Shown here: positions 1-5,255 of the stretch, piece after piece
How the letters are laid out: each line of letters begins with the position of its first letter
How positions within the stretch are numbered: the first letter of the stretch is position 1
Source of the DNA: Chloroflexota bacterium
Lineage (GTDB): Bacteria > Chloroflexota > Anaerolineae > Aggregatilineales > Phototrophicaceae
Direction: 5' to 3'
Assembly (NCBI GenBank): GCA_010092805.1
Contig: JAADYY010000028.1
Span: forward strand, 1-8,395
DNA: 8,395 nt
Program-made: the position numbers and the translations under genes
Notes under the pieces: model-generated
Told to the model about the DNA's origin: nothing
Seen by the model: the letters and a program-made list of their open reading frames with translations, nothing else
The model's database searches: none

Positions 1-1
1 G

Positions 2-439
2 GTGCTTGCCGAATTCCCATATTCGGAATGGGAAGGCGATAACGCTTTCCTCGAAATGGACCCGCTGGATGTGGCGATGATTGACCGCGTGCGCGAACGC
101 AGCGAGCAGGTAGTCGTGATCTTGATTTCCGGTCGTCCGATGATTATTTCCGACTTCCTGCTGAGCGCTGATGCGTTTGTAGCCGCCTGGTTACCCGGCA
201 CCGAAGGGCAAGGCATCGCCGATGTCCTCTTTGGCGATCAGCCGTTCACCGGTCGCTTGCCCTATACATGGCCTCGCAATATTGAGCAACTGCCGTTCGA
301 CTTTGACAATCTGCCTAGCGAAGGTTGCGACGCACCGCTATTCCCGTTTGGTTATGGCCTCACCTATGAAGACGCCTATGAAGATGCAACATCACCCTGG
401 CTGGCGCTTGCCGCCGAATGCCAGAGTGCTTCGAACTAA
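2..439 (+). CDS. GH3 beta-glucosidase, C-terminal part (5' truncated by window)
   Basis: This is the last 145 codons of a glycoside hydrolase family 3 enzyme, which removes terminal beta-linked glucose from oligosaccharides. The stretch AEFPYSEWEGD near the left edge matches the 'GExPYxExxGD' motif of the GH3 C-terminal domain, where the second Glu (codon 26-28) is the usual acid/base. It is followed by the conserved VVVILISGRP strand, the AAWLPGTEGQGIADVLFGD helix-loop, FTGRLPYTWP, and the terminal PFGYGLTY typical of GH3 proteins. The catalytic aspartate, the TIM barrel and any signal peptide lie upstream of the window, so cell location cannot be judged. The frame is open to base 1, so the GTG at base 2 is not a start. 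The protein ends about 25 residues after PFGYGLTY, so there is no fibronectin-like tail. The GH16 gene follows after 27 bases, which points to co-transcription. The family is secure; the substrate (laminari-, cello- or other beta-glucoside) is inferred from the neighbour. Confidence 0.93.
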   Translation: MLAEFPYSEWEGDNAFLEMDPLDVAMIDRVRERSEQVVVILISGRPMIISDFLLSADAFVAAWLPGTEGQGIADVLFGDQPFTGRLPYTWPRNIEQLPFDFDNLPSEGCDAPLFPFGYGLTYEDAYEDATSPWLALAAECQSASN

Positions 440-466
440 TTGACTGGTTGTTGAAGGGAGAAGTAA

Positions 467-1969
467 ATGATTTTGGCTAAAGCATACTTCCGAATTGTGT
501 TCGTTCTCGCGCTGATTATCCCCATGTCGGTGGTCATCACACAGGCACAACCTGAAGATGAGGAGCCGTTTGTGCTCGCCGACTTCGAGGAGCCGCTGTT
601 CTTGGGCCGGGATGGCGATGGTCTGGACATTGGCTTTGTCCCCTGGGGCGATGCTGCCGAAAATGTTGTTTTGGAGATCGTCAGTGCAGAGGATGACTTG
701 GCGCTGCCGAATCAAGGGGATGGCAACGATATTCTCCAGGTGACCTACGATATCAATGGCTTCGGCGGGTTTACTCACGCGCTCACCGACGGCACAAACT
801 GGTCACCGCAGGATTGGACGGACTACACCGCGCTCGATTTCTGGCTGTACGGCGCAGAATCGGGTGCAGTGATTCAGGTTGAGATCTTTGACAATCGTGC
901 GCCGGATTCAACGTCGGATACGGCGGAGCGTTGGTACTATCGATTGGACGATGACTTTGCGGGGTGGCAGTTTTTCAGCATTCCGTTTGAATACTTCCAG
1001 CGGCGCACCGATTGGCAGCCAGGTGGCGCACCCAGCGACGGACTTGGGCTGGCAGAGGTTCATGGCTATGCCTTTGCATTTCCGGCTGGGGTGGGTGCCC
1101 ATACCACTTACATCGATGATGTGGCCGTCTCGAACAGCGAGGGCAATGTCGAGGCTGTGGCAACCGCTGTTCCGACAATGACGCCGGAACCGGCGGATGA
1201 AGCAGCGGCAGTACGCAGCACCCCTGAACCGTACAACTTCGATGGCGAGTGGGTGCTCCTGTGGAGTGACGAATTCGAAGCCGACGCGGGCGCGCCCATT
1301 AATGATGCGTATTGGACGTGCGAGGTCGGCGGTCATGGTTGGGGTAATGCTCAGCTCGAGCACAACACGGATCGTATCGAAAATGTGGCGCATTCGGGTG
1401 ATGGTATGTTGATCATTACAGCCCGCGAAGAGTCGTATCGCGGCAATGACTACACCTCTGCGCGCTGCAACACAATGGATAAAGTCGAATTTACCTACGG
1501 ACGTGTTGAGGCGCGGATCAACTTGCCGGAGGGTCAGGGGTTATGGCCTGCGTTCTGGATGCTCGGCGCGGATTTCCCAGAAGTGGGGTGGCCCGCTTCT
1601 GGTGAAATTGACATCATGGAATACGTAGGCAAAGAACCGCGCTCAACACACGGCACGGTTCACGGCCCAGGATTTTCCGGATCGGGCGGCCTTGGCTTAC
1701 GCTATATTTTCGATGAGCCGGTCGCCGATGACTTTCATGTGTTTGGCATCGAATGGGAACCTGAAATCATCCGCTGGACAATCAATGGTGAGGTTTTTCA
1801 CACGGCCACACCAGAAACCTTGTATGGCGGAACGTGGGTCTTCGATCATGACTTCTTCATACTCATCAATGTGGCGGTAGGCGGCAGTTGGCCTGGCAGC
1901 CCCGATGACACGACGGAATTCCCGCAGGAAATGCTGGTCGATTGGGTTCGCGTCTACCAACGTAATTAG
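467..1969 (+). CDS. Secreted GH16 endo-beta-glucanase (laminarinase type) with N-terminal CBM11/CIA30-like module
   Basis: A 500-residue extracellular endo-glucanase, probably cutting beta-1,3-glucan (laminarin-like) or mixed-linkage glucan. Residues 1-27 form a signal peptide with cleavage after TQA. Residues about 36-222 resemble CBM11/CIA30 galactose-binding-fold modules, with an ADFEE start, WTDYTALDFWLYG and a closing TYIDDVAVSN. A Thr/Pro/Glu/Ala linker spans about 230-256. The GH16 domain runs from about 260 to 500. Its catalytic motif is GEIDIMEYVG, with E380 the nucleophile and E385 the acid/base. The extra Met (ExDxxE) is the laminarinase-type form rather than the ExDxE form of Bacillus lichenases. 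LWPAFWML and NVAVGGSWPGSPD are family hallmarks. C285 and C334 could form a disulfide. The ATG at 467 has a good ribosome site, AAGGGAG at 454-460, six bases upstream. No anchor domain or C-terminal membrane segment is present, so the enzyme is probably released. Family and fold are secure; exact linkage specificity and CBM family are inferred. Confidence 0.94.
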   Translation: MILAKAYFRIVFVLALIIPMSVVITQAQPEDEEPFVLADFEEPLFLGRDGDGLDIGFVPWGDAAENVVLEIVSAEDDLALPNQGDGNDILQVTYDINGFGGFTHALTDGTNWSPQDWTDYTALDFWLYGAESGAVIQVEIFDNRAPDSTSDTAERWYYRLDDDFAGWQFFSIPFEYFQRRTDWQPGGAPSDGLGLAEVHGYAFAFPAGVGAHTTYIDDVAVSNSEGNVEAVATAVPTMTPEPADEAAAVRSTPEPYNFDGEWVLLWSDEFEADAGAPINDAYWTCEVGGHGWGNAQLEHNTDRIENVAHSGDGMLIITAREESYRGNDYTSARCNTMDKVEFTYGRVEARINLPEGQGLWPAFWMLGADFPEVGWPASGEIDIMEYVGKEPRSTHGTVHGPGFSGSGGLGLRYIFDEPVADDFHVFGIEWEPEIIRWTINGEVFHTATPETLYGGTWVFDHDFFILINVAVGGSWPGSPDDTTEFPQEMLVDWVRVYQRN

Positions 1970-2006
1970 TATAGGGTAAACATCAAGAATCCGTGAATGT
2001 CCAAAA

Positions 2007-2035
2007 GGGCTATACTTGACCCATAGGTATAGCCC
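2007..2035. terminator. 9-bp stem-loop downstream of the GH16 gene, possible terminator
   Basis: GGGCTATAC (2007-2015) and GTATAGCCC (2027-2035) are perfect inverted repeats around an 11-base loop, starting 38 bases after the GH16 stop. On the + strand no T-run follows the stem, so it is not a textbook intrinsic terminator for the GH3-GH16 transcript. Read on the - strand, the stem is followed by TTTT, so it would better end transcripts coming from the right. It could also act as a 3' stability element. Position and symmetry are seen; the role is inferred. Confidence 0.4.
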
Positions 2036-2056
2036 CTAAGGTGAGGAAAGGTCTTA

Positions 2057-2278
2057 GAGGCTGTTTGAAAAGAAAAGCATGGGGTTTCATCCCAGACGAG
2101 TTTTGTTCATGCAATCTCTGCTCAACACAAGCCACTTACCCCACCAGATCAGACACTCCCGCATAAGCTTCTTAATCAATAGTATGTCTTTTCTGGCTTG
2201 CAGAGAACCATTTTGACGCTGATTTTGAAGCGATTGCCCCGGGCATTTTGCGAATTGGCAATGCCTTGATATAATCAA
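2057..2278 (-). mobile_element. Probable decayed insertion-sequence end (IS5/IS1031-like)
   Basis: Bases 2057-2071 read GAGGCTGTTTGAAAA, which resembles the GAG-starting terminal inverted repeats of some IS5-family (IS1031-type) elements. It is directly preceded by TTA, matching the TNA target duplication of that group. About 30 bases inside, a - strand frame ends (stop at 2087-2089) after an open stretch of some 60 codons. That spacing is usual between a transposase stop and the element end. The stretch is Lys/Gln/Trp-rich and unlike the surrounding genes in composition, but I do not recognise a transposase motif in it. No matching right-hand repeat appears before the next gene, so this would be a truncated remnant. 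The right boundary given is only the limit of the open frame. Confidence 0.3.
2248..2275 (+). promoter_or_regulatory. Candidate sigma-70 promoter P1 (TTGCGA-16-TATAAT)
   Basis: The -35-like TTGCGA (2248-2253) and a perfect -10 TATAAT (2270-2275) are 16 bases apart. The -10 box lies inside the palindrome CTTGAT-ATA-ATCAAG (2265-2279). It faces the transporter operon and would give a leader of about 370 bases. The -35 matches the consensus at 4 of 6 positions, so it is weaker than P2. Confidence 0.35.
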
Positions 2279-2279
2279 G
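2265..2279. promoter_or_regulatory. 15-bp palindrome over the P1 -10 box, possible operator
   Basis: CTTGAT (2265-2270) and ATCAAG (2274-2279) form a perfect 6-bp inverted repeat around ATA, exactly over the candidate -10 hexamer. A repressor bound there would block P1. A second small palindrome, TGTATACA (2281-2288), follows at once. No regulator gene lies in the window, so the binding protein is unknown. The symmetry is seen; operator function is inferred. Confidence 0.3.
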
Positions 2280-2340
2280 ATGTATACAGGCTCAATGTGC
2301 GTTTGATTTGCTGGGGATGCATCTCTAGCTATTTACAAAA

Positions 2341-2368
2341 TTGCCAATGTCTGGTGTGTTAGTATAAT
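2341..2368 (+). promoter_or_regulatory. Candidate sigma-70 promoter P2 for the transporter operon (TTGCCA-16-TATAAT)
   Basis: TTGCCA (2341-2346, 5 of 6 matches to the -35 consensus) and a perfect TATAAT (2363-2368) are separated by 16 bases. This is the best promoter-like sequence in the gap and points to the solute-binding protein gene. A start of transcription near 2375 would leave a leader of about 280 bases. The neighbourhood is AT-rich, as expected for a promoter. Confidence 0.5.
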
Positions 2369-2375
2369 TTGACAC

Positions 2376-2655
2376 GGCGATTCGCAGTAGCTTGCCACCT
2401 AAACTGATTTTAACAACACAAACTCAAGATTTGATGAACGGTTACGCCTCATTACGTGGCTTGTTCTTTTTGCCTTAACGTATATCCATAGCACCTATTG
2501 GGTGTCCCCGTCAAAGAGCCTTATGCCTTTCTGTTTTTCGTGGCGAGCATGTTAGGGGTAGGTCGAGCGTGCTTGGTCACGTCTACCGGTCGTGTGGCTG
2601 CGAAGACCCAGACCACATGCCGAATTTTCGCTTAGAGTCTCCCAACGGAGGAACA
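2376..2655 (+). other. Long leader upstream of the binding-protein gene, no gene seen
   Basis: If P2 is used, about 280 untranslated bases precede the first gene of the operon. No convincing small gene with a ribosome site was seen. Local pairings include TACGT-GGC (2453-2460) with GCC (2472-2474) and ACGTA (2478-2482) around a T-rich loop, and a short CACC/GGTG hairpin near 2490-2505. I recognise no known riboswitch class. The bases from 2569 onward are open in the frame of the binding protein, but they code for an implausible, signal-less extension and are treated as leader. Confidence 0.3.
2647..2652 (+). promoter_or_regulatory. Ribosome binding site that fixes the binding-protein start
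   Basis: GGAGGA is a near-perfect Shine-Dalgarno sequence four bases (counted from GGAGG) before the ATG at 2656. It supports that ATG, which opens a classical signal peptide, over the in-frame GTG at 2569. Confidence 0.85.
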
Positions 2656-4275
2656 ATGCGTAACACATTTCGATTTCTCATTGTACTGGTGTTGCTTGTC
2701 ACAACCACCCTGGGTTCAACCGCCCTTGCTCAGCAAGAAGACAATGTGCTCCGAGTTGGTCTGCGTAAGCTGACCACTATTGACCCAGCGCTGGGCGCAA
2801 ATGACCCAGAAGTGATGTTTAATTCCTTGCAATATGATTATCTCATCGACATTTTGCCCAGTGGTGATCTCGCGCCCAGTCTCGCTGTCGAATGGGCAGT
2901 CAGCGATGATGGCTTAACCTACACGCTCTCGCTCCGTGAAGGCGTGCAGTTCGAAGATGGTTCACCCTTCACTGCCAATGACGTGGTCTACACGTTCAAT
3001 CGTCTGGTTGAAGTTGGCTCATCCATCGTGGGCTTGCTTGGTCAGGAACAGGTTGGGGAAGCCGAAGATGGCTCGCCCATCTTCGAACCTACCTGGAGCG
3101 TCGCAGCGGCGGACGAACTGACGGTTGTGTTCACGCTTGACCAGCCCAATGCTGACTTCCTGTTTGGGCTGGCGTCGCGCTTCTCGCTGATTGTCAAAGA
3201 CGGCAGCACCGATGTCAACGTGATTGCCGAAGGCGATGACCCGTACGCAAACTTCAATGGAACAGGCCCGTTCATTCTGGTGGATTTTGCAGCGGAAGAA
3301 AGCGCGACCTTCGTTGCCAACGAGAATTACTGGATGGAGGGCGCGCCCGCGCTCAGTGGCATTGAACTCATCTTCTTTGATGACGATCAAACCATTCTTG
3401 ACAGCCTGCGCAGCGGTGCGCTCGACTACATCATCAAGGTGCCGGATGATTTAACCAGTACCCTGGAGAGCGTTGAAGGCGTTACCGTCCTGGAAAGACC
3501 GACTAACACGCACCCGGTGATCCGGCTGCGGACAGATGAAGGGGCAATTGGGGAAGATGTGCGCTTGCGCCAGGCATTCAAATTTGCCACTGACCGCGAA
3601 TTGCTCAACCTCGACGCTTTGGATGGCTCCGGTACGGTTGGCAACAACGACCCGATTGGGCCAACCTACGGCAGTTTCTACAACGCGCAAGACAACCAGC
3701 CATATGATCCGGCACAAGCCTGTGAACTGATCGCGGCGGTGGCAGCCGATGGCACTGACAACGGCTTTGTCCAGATGGTTGATGGGGAAGCGCGCGTGGT
3801 TGTACCTTTCTACGTGGGCGATACTTTCGAATATGGCTTGGTCGCAGAATTCATCCAGCAGATGTGGGCAGATGCATGTATTGATGTCGCACTCAACATC
3901 GTGCCTGAACAGGTTTACTATGCTGAAGGCGAGAATAACTGGCTCAACGCTCAGCTTGGTATGACCGCCTGGGGAACGCGCCCCGTGGCCCAGGAGTACC
4001 TGACCGTCGCTTACCAGACGGGCGCTGCCTTCAACGAAGCCCGCTGGTCGAATGCCGCACTTGATGCCCTCATCGAGGAAGCCGGTGTCACATCTGATCT
4101 CGAAGCGCGGGCAGAAATCTATAACCAGATCAGCCAGATTTTTCTGGAAGAAGGCCCGATTCTCATCGTTTACTTCCGCCCAGTCGTGGGGGCACACGTT
4201 GACGCCGTACAAGGTCTGGACATGCATCCCTTCCCAGGGCGAACTGACTTCCGTTCAGTGAGTTTCAGCAACTAG
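2656..4275 (+). CDS. ABC transporter family-5 solute-binding protein (Opp/Dpp type)
   Basis: A 539-residue extracytoplasmic binding protein that would capture the substrate and deliver it to the two permeases encoded downstream. Residues 1-25 form a signal peptide with a hydrophobic core and STALA before Q26. There is no Cys at the cleavage site, so it is not an obvious lipoprotein. The SBP_bac_5 signature is clear at 91-114, with LREGVQFEDGSPFTANDVVY, and NGTGPF at 201-206 plus DVRLRQAF at 301-308 are also typical. ARWSNAALDALIEEA (462-476) and the closing RAEIYNQISQIFLEEGPIL region complete the fold. Length fits the family (about 500-560). C356 and C408 could pair. It is the first gene of the operon and the likely most strongly translated one. 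Family-5 proteins bind peptides, nickel-chelates or oligosaccharides. The glucanase neighbours make beta-gluco-oligosaccharides the best guess, but ligand residues cannot be read from sequence alone. Confidence 0.93.
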   Translation: MRNTFRFLIVLVLLVTTTLGSTALAQQEDNVLRVGLRKLTTIDPALGANDPEVMFNSLQYDYLIDILPSGDLAPSLAVEWAVSDDGLTYTLSLREGVQFEDGSPFTANDVVYTFNRLVEVGSSIVGLLGQEQVGEAEDGSPIFEPTWSVAAADELTVVFTLDQPNADFLFGLASRFSLIVKDGSTDVNVIAEGDDPYANFNGTGPFILVDFAAEESATFVANENYWMEGAPALSGIELIFFDDDQTILDSLRSGALDYIIKVPDDLTSTLESVEGVTVLERPTNTHPVIRLRTDEGAIGEDVRLRQAFKFATDRELLNLDALDGSGTVGNNDPIGPTYGSFYNAQDNQPYDPAQACELIAAVAADGTDNGFVQMVDGEARVVVPFYVGDTFEYGLVAEFIQQMWADACIDVALNIVPEQVYYAEGENNWLNAQLGMTAWGTRPVAQEYLTVAYQTGAAFNEARWSNAALDALIEEAGVTSDLEARAEIYNQISQIFLEEGPILIVYFRPVVGAHVDAVQGLDMHPFPGRTDFRSVSFSN

Positions 4276-4279
4276 ATCG

Positions 4280-5251
4280 ATGACCGTGATACCCGCAGAA
4301 GCGGGGGTTTCTAACTCTACTCCGCCGCTTCAACATTTTCGGGGCCTCCTCAACTTTTTCCGGCAAATGGCCCAATATCCATTGGCGTTTGCCGGAATGC
4401 TCATCGTGTTTGTCTTCATCGGTGTGGCAATTGTCGGTCCGCAGCTTGCCCCATATCCCTTTGATCAGATCATTCGCGGCACTGACGTCGGTCTGGAAGA
4501 CCGGCGCGCCCAAACGAGCCACCCTCCCTCAGAAACTTTTCTCATGGGAACGGATCAACGGGGGCGCGATATCTACAGCCGGATGCTGTGGGGCGCACGC
4601 GAAACCATCGGGCTGCCATTGATCGCGACGCTTCTGGCGGTTACCGCTGGCACATTTATCGGCTTGCTCACAGGCTATCTTGGTGGCTGGGTCGATGAGG
4701 TTATCTCGCGAATACTCGATAGTCTGTTATCGATACCAGCACTGGTGCTCGCGCTGGTGATGATCTCAACGATTGTGCCGGTGCTCTCCTCACTACAGAG
4801 TCCGTTGGTCGCCTCACTCGGTGCAAACAACATCAGTCTGACCAGCGTAATTGTGCTGCTGTATGTCCCAATTGTCACCCGTGTCATTCGCAGCGCGACT
4901 CTGAACGTTCGCAGCAGCGGTTACATCGAAGCGGCGCGGTTGCACGGCGAATCCACGCTGCATATCATGTTCCGCGAGATCTTTCCGAGCGTCCTGCCGG
5001 CGTTGGTGGTCGAGGCGTCCCTAAGGCTCTCGTACGCGATATTCCTGGTCGCTTCACTCGGTTTTCTGGGGTTAGGTGTCCAGCCACCATCCCCTGAATG
5101 GGGGCGGATGGTGCTCGACGCGCGCCCACACATGACCAGCGAACCCTGGGAAATGTGGTTCCCGGTGTTGGGGATTGCCATCCTGATCATCAGCGTCAAT
5201 CTCATGTCCGACGGCTTACGCCGTGTCTTCCGTCACGAACAAGAGCGTTAA
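4280..5251 (+). CDS. ABC transporter permease, DppC/OppC type
   Basis: A 323-residue membrane subunit that pairs with the DppB-type protein to form the translocation channel. The first membrane segment is at about 34-54, followed by the DppC-type extracytoplasmic signature MGTDQRGRDIYSRMLWGAR (89-107). Further membrane segments lie near 110-132, 145-165, 188-205, 238-266 and 292-310. The cytoplasmic EAA loop that docks on the ATPase is at 217-240 (EAARLHG to FPSVLP). SLGFLGLGVQPP-PEWG is typical of DppC. The ATG lies 4 bases after the binding-protein stop and has no Shine-Dalgarno sequence, so translation probably depends on re-initiation. The first residues, VIPAEAG, are the peptide encoded by a common short palindromic repeat. 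No ATG, GTG or TTG codon occurs between GTG 4286 and ATG 4367. A start at 4367 would leave only a few residues before the first membrane segment, so the start in or just before the repeat seems real. Confidence 0.93.
   Translation: MTVIPAEAGVSNSTPPLQHFRGLLNFFRQMAQYPLAFAGMLIVFVFIGVAIVGPQLAPYPFDQIIRGTDVGLEDRRAQTSHPPSETFLMGTDQRGRDIYSRMLWGARETIGLPLIATLLAVTAGTFIGLLTGYLGGWVDEVISRILDSLLSIPALVLALVMISTIVPVLSSLQSPLVASLGANNISLTSVIVLLYVPIVTRVIRSATLNVRSSGYIEAARLHGESTLHIMFREIFPSVLPALVVEASLRLSYAIFLVASLGFLGLGVQPPSPEWGRMVLDARPHMTSEPWEMWFPVLGIAILIISVNLMSDGLRRVFRHEQER
4285..4312. repeat. Short palindromic (REP-like) repeat inside the permease start
   Basis: CCCGC (4292-4296) and GCGGG (4301-4305) pair around an AGAA loop. 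The flanks GTGATA and GGTTTC add imperfect pairing. This closely resembles the widespread bacterial repeat of the form GTCATTCCCGC-loop-GCGGGAATC, which translates as VIPAxAG. Here it supplies codons 3 to about 10 of the permease. The stem-loop would form in the mRNA just after the start codon. Resemblance is from recognition of the motif; other copies in the genome cannot be seen in this window. Confidence 0.6.
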
Positions 5252-5255
5252 CATC

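Noticed and set aside
908..1393. Antisense open frame (161 codons) opposite the GH16 gene
   Set aside because: Shadow of the real coding frame: Arg/Ile/His-rich with no domain and no ribosome site supporting it.
2569..2655. In-frame upstream extension of the binding-protein gene from a GTG at 2569
   Set aside because: It would put 29 Cys/Pro-rich residues before a clear signal peptide, while the ATG at 2656 has a near-perfect GGAGGA ribosome site.
3451..4227. Long antisense open frame (258 codons) opposite the binding-protein gene
   Set aside because: It lies wholly inside a well-supported gene, shows no recognisable domain and is explained by the codon bias of the + strand gene.
5223..5255. 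Upstream GTG start for the fused ATPase, overlapping the permease gene
   Set aside because: The 11 extra residues are not part of the ABC domain, and an ATG lies 4 bases after the permease stop, the same spacing as at the previous junction.
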